A program made the translations under genes and the position numbers. The notes beneath the pieces are model-generated. The model made no database searches. It was not told the DNA's origin and saw only the letters and a program-made list of their open reading frames with translations. This document shows, in pieces, positions 8,218 through 17,467 of a DNA stretch of 19,953 nt (its first letter is position 1; every line of letters starts with the position of its first letter). The DNA comes from Entophlyctis helioformis. Lineage: Eukaryota > Chytridiomycota > Chytridiomycetes > Chytridiales > Chytriomycetaceae. The stretch spans positions 1 through 19,953 of the forward strand of contig JAHLKH010000328.1 in NCBI GenBank assembly GCA_025526915.1, given 5' to 3'.

Positions 8218-11200
8218 TCACATGGCGTTGAAGTGGTCGCTGGCAATCTCGCGAATGACGGCAGCGTTGGCAGCACCAGTCGCATCCACAAGTTCGCCAA
8301 ACACAGAGCCAGCCCGGCCGAGCAGCACATGCGGCGCATCAAACTCGGCAATCTCGCCCTGGTCAAGCACAAGCACGCGGTCAAACGCCGCGATCGTGTT
8401 GAGACGGTGCGCAATGCTCAGCACCGTCGTGTGTGCAAACTGCGACCGGATCGACTCTTGGATGCGCTTGTCGGCCTCGGCATCCACCGACGCCGTCGCC
8501 TCGTCCATGATGAGCACCTTGGGCCGCGCGAGAATGGCCTTGGCAAGACACAGCAGCTGGCGCTGGCCCATCGACAGGTTGGATCCGTTCTCCTCGATCG
8601 CCGCATCCAGCTTGTCCGTCTGCGCTGCCACGTAGTCCTTGAGACCCACGAGCGACAGCGACTCCCACAGCTGGTTGTCGCTGTATCCCGTCTGCAGCAT
8701 GTCGAGGTTGGACCGCACGGTTCCCTTGAACAGCACGGGCTCCTGCGGGATGATCTGCAGGCGAGAGCGCAGCGTCTTGAGACCGAGCGTTGCAATGTCG
8801 CGGCCGTCAATGGTGATGGATCCCTTGGATGCCTCCATGATGCGGAACAGGGCCGTCATGAGCGTGCTCTTGCCCGAGCCGGTGCGGCCGACGATGCCGA
8901 CCTTTTCGCCTGGACGGATGTCGAGCGACAGGTTCTTGATGACAGCGTGGTCGGGACGCGAGTCGTAGCAGATCTGCAGGTCGCGGATGGCAAGTGCACC
9001 GGCAGTCGGCCACTCGTCCTTGGACTTGGGGTCGTTGGGCAGCAGGCGGGCAGCCTCGGACGGCAGCTCGTTGGCGTAGTAGTTGAGACGCTCGACGGCG
9101 TTAAAGGCAGCCTCAGCCTCGGCGACAAAGTCGAGGACAACCACGATGCTCTCGCCGACATCGATGGCACCAAAAATGGCAAGACCCACAACCGAGCCAG
9201 TGATGACGTTGGTGGCGCAGAGAATGGCAACAACCAGTACGACGGTGGACATGAGGAGTTGTAGGCGAAGCGAAAGCCACGCACGCGAGCTGCCGAGGAA
9301 CAGAGCCGACTTGTTGAGCAGATCCATCTTGACGTGCTCAGTGGCAATGAATGCCGACTGTGCACCGTACGCGTTGATGCTCGGGATGCCGTTGAGCGTC
9401 TCGGAGACGTGCGAGTTGAGCGGCGACTTCATGATGGACGACAGACGCTTGAGCTCGCGGTACGAAGCCAGGAAGTAGCGGTAGATGACGAATGCAAGGC
9501 TGAAAATGATGGCGAATTGGACTGTTGAGAGAGTGTCAGTCGGAAAGTCGTGGATCAGCACAGTCTGGTCAGTGGCAGCGGCGACTCACTCAGAAGAAGA
9601 GGGAACGAGTATGCCACCAAGATGATGGCTGTGATGAAGCCGACCAGGTTTCCAACCGTGTTGATCAGAAGCATGATCATACTCAGATCAAGGCCGCGGA
9701 CATCGGCAGTCATGCGGTTGAGAATGCGGCCGATGGGCTGGCCGTCAAAGAACGACATGGGAGCGCGGACGAGGCCAGCCAGAGCAGAGTCGTGGAGCGT
9801 GATGGTCGACCTGTATCCAAGGATTGTGATGGTAGTCAACATAGCGACTGGATGGGAGAGCACATGGTTCAGTTCTCTGTTATGCCACAAACATTCATGC
9901 AACACAAGCAGGACAACTTACTGGCAGCAATCATGTCTCCAACACTAACGCCGATGTACAGCTTGTAGTAGTCGCCAAGTGCCCATCCCCACTTGTTGTC
10001 CGCCCAGATCGTGATCATGATCTGCATCATGCTCGAGGCAGCCACGGAGAGAACAAAGAGGATGACAAGCAGGCCAAGGTAAAAGGGACCGGCAGCGATA
10101 AAGTAGGAGCGGAACGTGTCAAGCTTGACGGCGCCAACGCGACGGTCCTCCTCGATGGCCTTTTCGGTCTTGTACTCCTCGATGGCCTTGATGATCTCGT
10201 CGTCCTCCTTGGCTTCTTCCTTGTCCTCGTCGCTGTCCTTGTCGTCCTCGTCGTCAAAGTGGTAGTCCTTCATGATGCCAGAGAGAGCGCTCTCGGGGGC
10301 AGCCATGAGATCCTTGAACGTGCCCGTCTCGGCAACACGGCCATTGTCAAGCACAACAACAAAGTCGACCTTGGGAAGCAGGTGCAGCTGGTGCGTGACA
10401 AGCACGACCGTCTTGCTCTTGAGCGTGCCGCAGATGGCCTCGTCAAACACCTTCTTGCCGACGTGTGCATCAAGGGCGGCGATGGGATCGTCGAGCAGGT
10501 AGATGTCGGCATCGCGAGCAATGGCACGAGCGAATGCAACACGAGCCTTCTGGCCGCCAGACAGGTTGATGCCCTTCTCGCCAATCTGCGTGCCGAGACC
10601 GTTGGGGAGGATCTCGAGGTCGTGCTCGAGACACGAGGCAGACACGGCCTTGGCGATGTTGGGACGCACCGAGTCGTCGCTGAACACAATGTTCTCCTCG
10701 ATGGTGCCGGTCAGGATCCACGGCTCCTGAGCGCAGTAGGCGACGGATCCAAAGACGGACGACGAGCCTGCCGTCTTGCGCATGCCGCCAATGAGAGCAG
10801 ACAGGAACGACGACTTGCCCGAGCCGACAGAGCCGACAACAGCAACAAGCGAGCCGCGCGGGATGGACAGGTTGACATCCTCGAGCTTGAACGGCTCCTG
10901 CTTGGTCTCTTCCACAGCAGCGGTCTCGCCATCAGCCTTGGGCTCGGCAGACGCATCCTTGGCATCGGCGTCGACGACAGACTCGGAAGTAGGCTCAGGT
11001 TCGGCGTCCTTCTTGGCCTTCTTTGACTTCTTGCCCTTCTTGTCCTTCTTGGCTGGTTTCTTGGGTGCCTCCTGGACAACCTCCCAAGTGAACGCACCAC
11101 CGTCGATCCTGATGGCAGATCCGTCGTCCGACTGGTCCTCGGCAAGCATGGCAGTGGTCTCGCCGTCCTGGACCTCGCGAGAGACCAGGAACGCGCTGAC

Positions 11201-12729
11201 ACGCTTGTAGCTGACAAAGAACTGCACAACAGTACTGCAGACACCAACGTATACAGTGAGGAAGATTGTCAGTATGCCATCGAAACACAATGCATGCACA
11301 CGGTCCAAGTGCTGAGCACGACTCACGAGAAGGCACCTCCAAGGAACGTGGTTGGGCCAGAGACAGCCTGCAGAAGAGCCATGATTCCAAAGATGTTGCT
11401 CGCGGTGATCTCGTTGCCAAAGCCGGCATACGCGATGATGGAGACGGGAGCAATGCTGCTCTGCTGGACGATCAAAGAGGCAATCAGGAAGATGAGCGGC
11501 ACAAGAATCTTGCGGAGAGCGACAAGCTGCTGTGCACGAGCACCAAGGATCGCCGAGTGGAAGAACTCTTCGGCAGCCTGGTACTTGATGATCTTGACGC
11601 CTGTGAGCGATGATGCAAGGAGTTGGATGCAGGCTGTCAGCACAAGAGCAGTGTGTGGAATGCAAGCATGACTGGCAGGCAGGCTCACCATAGAGGAACT
11701 CGCGGAGCTTGCGAGTGCGCAGATCCATGATCTTCATGTAGCCGCCCATGGCAGCACCCAAGAGCGGACTGATACCTAGCACAACGAGGAAGAAGAAGAA
11801 GAACACGCCAATGGTGACCCAGGTCGCGACGCCAAGCACGCGGCCGACGTAGTAGAGACCAAGGGCAATCTGCACAATGCCACCAATGAGCATGAGCAGG
11901 GTCGACGGAAACGCAATGACGGTATCAGCATCAGCATCACGAGTGAGTTGATCTTGCCGGCCGAGAACTCGCCGCGGGCCTTGGGCGAGAGACGGAGTGA
12001 CTTGCCAAAGATGGCATCAATGATGACGGCGCGCATGGACAGCGTAAAGTTGAGCCTGACGGCGGCCTCGGCAGCGTGAAGGAGGACGAGGACGAGGTTG
12101 GCAGCAAAGAAGAGACCGGCGAGACCGTAGACGTTGGCGATGAGCAGGCCAGGGGTATCGGGGCCGACGAGGATGGCCGTGATGATCTGCGGCACAAGGA
12201 GCGGGATCAGGATGTTGGCCGTGACTGTGAGCGCATTGATGAAGAAGAGGGCGATGCTGCATGCCGCGAAGTGAATGGCAAGTGGTGAACGAGCGGTGCA
12301 GTGCAATGTGAGCCAAAGGTCTGTGTCGGAGTTGCAAGACGAACAGGGTGGCGCAATCAGCTTGCCAGCAAGAGTGCACTTACAAGTAGCCGATGTACGA
12401 CGAGGCGAGCGTGGTAAAGAGCGACGGCGGCTTGACCTGCTGCGGGTTGGCAGAGTGGGCTCCGAGCTGGGCCCAGAAGCCATCGAGAACCTTGGCAATG
12501 CTCTCGGCCTTGTCGTTGTCGCTCAGGTCGGGCAGATCCTGCATGCAAGTGTCAGCGTCAGTATGCGGTTGCAAGCTGCCAGTGGACAGAGCGGTCTCAG
12601 ACGCACGTCTTCCTGCAGCGGACGCTTGTAGCCGAGCGAGAAGGTGGGCGACATCCACGAGAGGGTGACGAACGAGAACACATTGCGCTTGATCTGCGGG
12701 CGGGCGGCGGGAGCGTCGAGGGCACCCAT
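8218..12729 (-). CDS. ABCC/MRP-type ABC transporter, full length
   Basis: Seven exons join in phase: 12729-12607, 12538-12384, 12256-11689, 11600-11327, 11234-9922, 9847-9590, 9521-8218. One missing base near 11940 (frame of EFSAGKINS to frame of DADTVIAFPSTLLMLIGG) must be bridged, giving about 1331 residues. Layout is TMD1-NBD1-TMD2-NBD2 with no extra N-terminal TMD0. NBD1: Walker A VVGSVGSGKSS, signature NLSGGQKARVAFARAIA, Walker B IYLLDDP (Asp where the catalytic Glu would be). NBD2: Walker A VGIVGRTGSGKST, signature NLSMGQRQLLCLAKAIL, Walker B VLIMDEATASVD. This asymmetry is typical of subfamily C. A Lys-rich then acidic insert precedes NBD1 Walker A, and an acidic linker follows NBD1. 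Family members export glutathione conjugates and other organic anions across plasma or vacuolar membranes; the substrate here is unknown. Confidence 0.93.
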
Positions 12730-13348
12730 TCTGGCAGATACGGAGTGTGGAGGCAGAGTGCAGCATGTTGAGCAGGGCGATAGTCGCTCTTTTATTGCAG
12801 GATGCAGTGCAAAGCAGGAAAGTGCAAATTTTACTGCCACGTAGGCGAGAGTTGGTCGTGACGTGGATGTCCAGCGTCCAACTCACCCCGTCAGTCGAAC
12901 CAGTCAAACCAGTCGAACCAGTCGAACCAGTCAAGCCGACGCTCTTGCTGCGGGTCCAGCTTGGCAACCACCGTCTAACTGCCCAGGTTTCAGGCGCTGG
13001 TCCGTGCAGATTCCCCTCCTCCCCGAGAGTGTCCCAGCAGAGTCAACGGATGGGGTGGTGGTCGGATAGCGACTCCAACAACGTGGTGTCGTTTGATTGG
13101 TGCAATCATGTGTTGATGCCGCCGTCCTCAGGGCCAACAGACGAATGACACGTTGCAGTGAATGTCAGATGATCAAGGGCTCATGGGAAGGATTGCCGGC
13201 ACGCTTGAGGCCAGGGATGAAGGCGTCGTCGAGGATGTTGTCGGGTTGAGGGGGCAGCCTGTGCACAGGGGCGATCTGGGCAAAACGAAGCCACTCTGGC
13301 AAGAGTGGCAAAAGAAAAGGCGATGCCGAGAAAGGCAAAAAAAGGAAA
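12730..13348. other. Intergenic: ABC transporter promoter side and tRNA 3' flank
   Basis: A 619-bp stretch without an assigned gene. It contains five copies of a 9-bp repeat (CAGTCGAAC, with variants) at 12892-12936, about 165 bp upstream of the ABC transporter ATG. It also holds a short minus-strand open stretch at about 13165-13290 ending in TGA, which reads like a protein C-terminus (VHRLPPQPDNILDDAFIPG...) but which I cannot assign. The T-rich run at 13339-13345 (read from the minus strand) is a plausible Pol III stop for the tRNA. Confidence 0.5.
12892..12936 (+). repeat. 9-bp tandem repeat CAGTCGAAC x5
   Basis: Copies begin at 12892, 12901, 12910, 12919 and 12928. Two copies carry CAGTCAAA/CAGTCAAG variants. 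It lies in the upstream region of the ABC transporter. On the minus strand it reads GTTCGACTG. It may be a minisatellite or a cluster of binding sites; no factor is known to me for it. Confidence 0.8.
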
Positions 13349-13421
13349 CGAGCTTACCAGGGGTCGAACCTGGAACCTCCTGATTCGTAGTCAGACGCGC
13401 TATCCATTGCGCCATAAGCCC
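13349..13421 (-). tRNA. tRNA-Arg (anticodon ACG)
   Basis: The 73-nt minus-strand sequence folds as a complete cloverleaf. Acceptor GGGCTTA pairs with TAAGCTC (one G-T pair), the discriminator base is G, and CCA is not encoded. The anticodon stem CTGA/TCAG encloses loop CTACGAA with anticodon ACG (wobble A presumably edited to inosine, reading CGU/CGC/CGA). The internal A box (TGGCGCAATGG) and B box (GGTTCGACCCC) are present. No intron. A T-rich run follows on the transcribed strand within about 10 bases. Confidence 0.95.
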
Positions 13422-13744
13422 GCTTCATGTCATTTTCCTTTGCAGAACATTTATAAACCATAACTCTAATGTCTCATCTTGGACATTGTGAGTGTTCTTC
13501 TGACACGACATCAAGTAGCCACTGCAGCCACACACCGTCACACAATCCATCTGCAGTTCCATGTCTTCCATCGCCGATCATGTTCGCTGCCCTCATGCTG
13601 CAGGTCCAAAGAGGCATTCCTGGTTGAACTGCCAAGTGACCACGGTTCAACCAAGCTCCTTGGTGTGTAAAAAAGCCAGCAACACAAGCGCAACTCTCCC
13701 CAACAACAACAACAACAACAAAGAAACACGACGACACAGCGCAC
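13422..13744. other. Intergenic: tRNA 5' flank and claudin-like gene promoter
   Basis: A 323-bp spacer between the tRNA 5' end and the claudin-like ATG. A TTTATAAACC TATA-like stretch lies near 13449-13458 and a CAA-repeat leader at 13700-13722. No convincing open frame on either strand. Confidence 0.4.
13700..13722 (+). promoter_or_regulatory. CAA-repeat 5' leader of the claudin-like gene
   Basis: About seven CAA triplets end 22 bases before the ATG at 13745. CAA-rich stretches also stand just before the ketoacyl-CoA reductase ATG and the ankyrin ATG. Such leaders are unstructured and could favour ribosome scanning; that role is inferred. Confidence 0.5.
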
Positions 13745-14476
13745 ATGGTCGCATCGGGCATACTTTCCAAGATTCTGCTGCTGCTCATTACGCTGGCGAC
13801 GCTGCTGTCGCTCACGGGCGGCGGGCTGGTGCTGACGCCGTACCGCTACACGAGCTGGCTGGTGACGAGCTATGCGACGGTGGGGCTCTATGGCACGTGT
13901 CCGCGGTCGACCGAGACGCAGCCGCGGTTTACAGACGTGGCCGACTCGTGGACGTCGTTGCAGGCGCTGTGCAGCGTGAATCCGCTCACGTCGTCGACGG
14001 ATATCCGTCAGAGGGAGGCGCAGTGTGAGTGCCAACAGAGGTGCTGCTGCTGCTTGGCGTGCCCTGTGGGTTGAATGCTGCCGGGCGAGCGGAGCGCGAT
14101 ACTGACAACAAATGCGCGCCGTGTTGTCTGCGCAGTGACGCCAACCCAGCAGGTGATTGCATCAGCCTTTCACGCGTCGAGCCTGGTCCTTACGTTCACG
14201 GCGCTGGTGTGGCCACTGCGCCAGGGCTCGACAGCCGTGTCGTCCATCGTAACGTCCGCCTTTGTCATCCACGCCACGGGCTTTGCGTTTGCGACCGTGT
14301 ACATGTACGGCCGGCTGCAGTTTATGCGCGAGACGGTGGGCGACAAGCAGACCGAGTTTTCGGTCGGGCTGTACCTGTCTGGCGCGGCTGTGCTCGCCAT
14401 GCCGCTGGCTGTGATGCTGGCGTGGAACAGCACGCGCAAGACGGTCAAGGCCAAGCACAACCGCTGGGACGCGTAA
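13745..14476 (+). CDS. Four-span membrane protein, claudin/PMP22-like
   Basis: Two exons, 13745-14024 and 14136-14476, are joined over a 111-bp intron (GTGAGT...GCGCAG, with an ACTGACA branch-like site). The product has 206 residues. Four hydrophobic spans: about 9-30, 100-122, 128-152 and 168-190. The first extracellular loop holds GLYGTC (C52) and a second cysteine (C76), recalling the GLWxxC...C signature of the claudin/PMP22/SUR7-PalI group. The tail is short and basic (STRKTVKAKHNRW). Likely a plasma-membrane protein of cell-cortex or adhesion type; the exact function is unknown. It converges with the PDH E1-beta gene, with 234 bp between stop codons. Confidence 0.8.
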
Positions 14477-14710
14477 TGTCCACAACACGTTGCTGCTCCT
14501 GCTACTGCTTGCACTCGTTTCCATCCACAACCAGCTGCTGGACAAATGAAACATGGCCATTTCATTCAATGTGTTGGCTGGAGAAGGGGTCCATCTATGA
14601 GAGAGACGCAGGGGTGTGTATTGAATGCCGGGTGATGTTGCAACAGCGCAGGGCAGGGCAGGCTAGGGCAGGATAATAAGTTGGCTAGTGTGCGAGAGAG
14701 AGGGTCGAGT

Positions 14711-16976
14711 TTACTTGCGGGCGAGCATCTTCTGGACGGCCTGGACGATAATGTCCGTCTGAGGCAAGCTCGCAACCTCGAGGTTCTGTGCATAGGGCAT
14801 GGGGATGTCGGCGCCGGTGACACGGTGGAGAGGCGCGTCCAGGTAGTCAAAGGCTCGCTCTCCATGATCTGGGCAGCGATCTCGGAGCCAACGCCGAACA
14901 TGGGCCAGCCGCCCTCGACCGACACGATGCGGTTGGTCTTCTTGACCGACGCCACGATGGTGTCAATGTCGAGAGGACGGATGGAGCGCAGGTTGATGAC
15001 CTGTCATTGTCATTGGCGAATGGCATGCAGCGTGTCAGGCGGCTCGCTCTGCAGACACAAGAGACATCCCGCCATGCATCAGCGCTGCGACAAACCTCGG
15101 CCTTGATGCCCTGCTTGGCGAGCTCCTTGGCGGCATCCAGAGACTGGCCGACAGAGCGCGAGTGGGCGACAATGGTGACATCAGAGCCTGTGCGGATCCA
15201 GCGTGTCAGTGCATCAGGCCACGCAGATCAGGCGGCAGGGAGGGGGCCATCCGTGGAACGAACCCTCGAGCTCCACCTTGGCCTTGCCAAGGGGCAGCAC
15301 AAAGTCGGACTTGAGGACGGCGTCCGAGACGGCGAAGCTCTGGCCGTACATGATCTCGTTCTCGAGGAACACGACGGGGTTGGGGTCGCGGATGGCTGCC
15401 TTGAGCAGGCCCTTGGCGTCCTCTGCGCTCCAGGGGCTGACCACCTTGAGACCTGTTGTGTAGGGGTCCCAGCAGACCATGGGGTCAGCGCGTCCAGCCG
15501 GTGCATGGCATTGGCCAAGGACAAGAGTGGATGGAAACAGTCGCCCAAGACTTGCCTGGAACCGAGCCGTACCAGGCGGCAAAGCACTGCGAGTGCTGGG
15601 CACCGACACCGGCAGCAGCGCCGTTGGGGCCGCGGAACACGATGGGGACGGCAATCTGGCCGCCAGACATGTATCTCGTCTTTGCTGCAGAGTTGACAAT
15701 GTGGTCAATGGCCTGGTGTGTGGACGCGGATGTGCGGATCAGGGATCCGTGTGGGTTAGCGAGGCGAGGACATGGACAGCTGCGATGCGATGTGATGCGA
15801 TGATCCACAAGAGACGGCGAACCTGGAGAGAGAAGTTGAAGGTCATGAACTCGCAGATGGGGCGGAGGCCGGCGAGGGCAGCGCCGACGGCAATGCCAGC
15901 AAAGCCCATCTCGGTGATGGGAGTGTCAATCACACGCTTCTCGCCAAACTTCTCGAGGAGGCCCTTTGAGATCTGTGCGTTGGACGGCGCAGCCAGACAG
16001 ACAGATCGACAGGCAGGCAGACGGCAGACGACGGGCGGCGCAGTTCAAGTGTTAGCGAGGCTTGCCATGCACGCTTTACAAGTAGGGTCGATCGTTGGCC
16101 GGGCCGAGTGCACAGCAGGAACCGGTGGAGCAGCAGGATCAGGACGAGGCTGCAAGCCGTCTGGCTGTTGCCAGTGTGCATGCGCATGCAAGCGCATGTA
16201 TGAATGTGTGTGCGTGTGTGCAGCACCAATGGCAACAGACCGAGCCGGACAAGCTGCCGCAGCCATTGATGGAGCAACGATGGCGATTGATGCGATTGGG
16301 ATTCGACAACAAGGCATGGCACGGCACGGCATGGCACGGCAGGCGGCAAGGCGAGCCAACAAGAGGGAGCTTGCCTTGTACGCGCCGTTGTACTGGGCAA
16401 CCTCCTCGCCGAGGATAAAGACGTTTTCGTCGGCACGCATCTCCTCCTCCATGGCCTGGTTGAGGGCATCGCGGACGGTGAGCTGGAGGGTCGTGAGCGA
16501 AAGTGTCAGCAGACCAGCGAGCGCAGATGGTCGCGATGGACGTCGATCGAGGCGACGATGGCGACGATGGAGGCAGCGATGGCGGTCGATGGCGGTCGAT
16601 GGACGGCAGCAGAGGGTCAGTAGACGGGCAGGCATGCAGGCAGGCAGGCAGGTAGTGTCTGTGCGAGTGTGCATCTGGCTGCATGCAGCGTCGCTCGGGC
16701 TGCAGGTCAAGGCCAAGGCCAAGCGTAGCCAGCCAGCCAGCCAGACTGACTGACTGACAGCCAGCAAGACACGAACGGGCAGCCAGATACAAACGGGCAG
16801 ACGGACAGGCGGGCAGACGGGCAGCGGGCAGAGCGCACCTGGTTGGAGGGCTCCGAGGCGTAGGCTCTGGAGCGGGCAGCGAGGGCAGCGCGGGCAGCGA
16901 GGGCGGGCAGGCACGGGCGGGCAGCAGCAGCACCAGCAGCGGCGGGCGAGCGGCGGGCGAGAGCGGAAAGCAGCAT
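14711..16976 (-). CDS. PDB1: Pyruvate dehydrogenase E1 component subunit beta, mitochondrial
   Basis: Seven exons: 16976-16839, 16482-16375, 15972-15823, 15712-15556, 15452-15264, 15187-15096, 15000-14711. All junctions match the family closely (for example [22 protein letters not shown]). With one missing base near 14853 the product is 374 residues, the normal length. The first 40 residues, [10 protein letters not shown]..., are Arg/Ala-rich with no acidic residue: a mitochondrial presequence. Conserved stretches include [50 protein letters not shown] and [10 protein letters not shown]. With E1-alpha it forms the thiamine-diphosphate E1 heterotetramer that decarboxylates pyruvate and acetylates lipoyl-E2 in the matrix. 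Introns 2 and 4 use GC donors. The frame break in the last exon (IMESE then [13 protein letters not shown]) is probably a sequence error, because the protein is otherwise intact. Confidence 0.96.
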
Positions 16977-17140
16977 CTTGCGAGTTGTGACGAGTTGGTG
17001 GAAGAGCGAGATCTTTGTGCTTGTGCGGACGAGTGAGCGAGTGAGCGAGCGTTGGGCAAGCGAGCGTAAGAGAGAGAGAGAGCGTAAGAGCGAGTGCGTA
17101 AGAGAGAGAGAGAGCGTAAGAGCGTAGGGCAGCAGCAGGT

Positions 17141-17280
17141 GCGATCCCACAGCGATCCCACAGCGATCCCACAGCGATCCACAGCGATCCCACAGCGATC
17201 GCACCTGCATCCCGCCTGCATCCCGCCTGCATCCCGCCTGCATCCCGCCTGCATCCCGCCTGCATCCCGCCTGCATCCCC
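17141..17280 (+). repeat. Two adjacent 11-bp tandem arrays sharing ATCCC
   Basis: GCGATCCCACA-type units begin at 17141, 17152, 17163, 17174 (one base short), 17184 and 17195 (variant). From 17205 to 17280 the unit is CTGCATCCCGC, seven copies at exact 11-bp spacing. Both units carry ATCCC, so about 13 ATCCC-type sites sit on nearly the same DNA face. Confidence 0.85.
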
Positions 17281-17432
17281 CTCGCACCGCAGACCACCAA
17301 GACCACCAAGACCACCAAGACCGCCCTCGACGGCCAATCCAGATTCGCCGCCGTCGCCTTGCCTGTCATTGCCATCGACAGCCCTCGACAGCAACCACAC
17401 GAACCTCACGAACTGCACTTGCCCGCACACCG

Positions 17433-17459
17433 AACAACAACAACAACAACAACAACAAC
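17433..17459 (+). promoter_or_regulatory. CAA-repeat 5' leader of the ketoacyl-CoA reductase gene
   Basis: Nine AAC/CAA triplets end nine bases before the ATG at 17468. Same feature type and similar spacing as the leader of the claudin-like gene. Confidence 0.5.
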
Positions 17460-17467
17460 CACAAGCA

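Larger units (their letters stand above)
16977..17467. promoter_or_regulatory. Divergent promoter between PDH E1-beta and ketoacyl-CoA reductase
   Basis: The 491 bp between the two ATGs must hold both promoters. It contains, left to right: a duplicated AG-rich block (about 17065-17127), six copies of an 11-bp GCGATCCCACA unit, seven copies of an 11-bp CTGCATCCCGC unit, a 9-bp GACCACCAA array (about 17291-17322) and a CAA-repeat leader. No clear TATA box. Long open frames through this stretch are translations of the repeats. Confidence 0.6.

Noticed and set aside
8032..8220. A short 3' LTR (TGTAAGG...TTCA) after a purine-rich AGAGGGG
   Set aside because: No second copy exists in the window, the element's frame runs open to 8194, and the supposed end overlaps the transporter stop codon. 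It needs a full element for comparison.
8233..9264. 343-residue plus-strand open frame
   Set aside because: Antisense of the NBD2/TMD2 exon of the ABC transporter; GC-rich coding commonly leaves such shadows open.
13173..13415. Short minus-strand protein starting over the tRNA
   Set aside because: Most of its start lies within the tRNA cloverleaf and it runs through the Pol III terminator.
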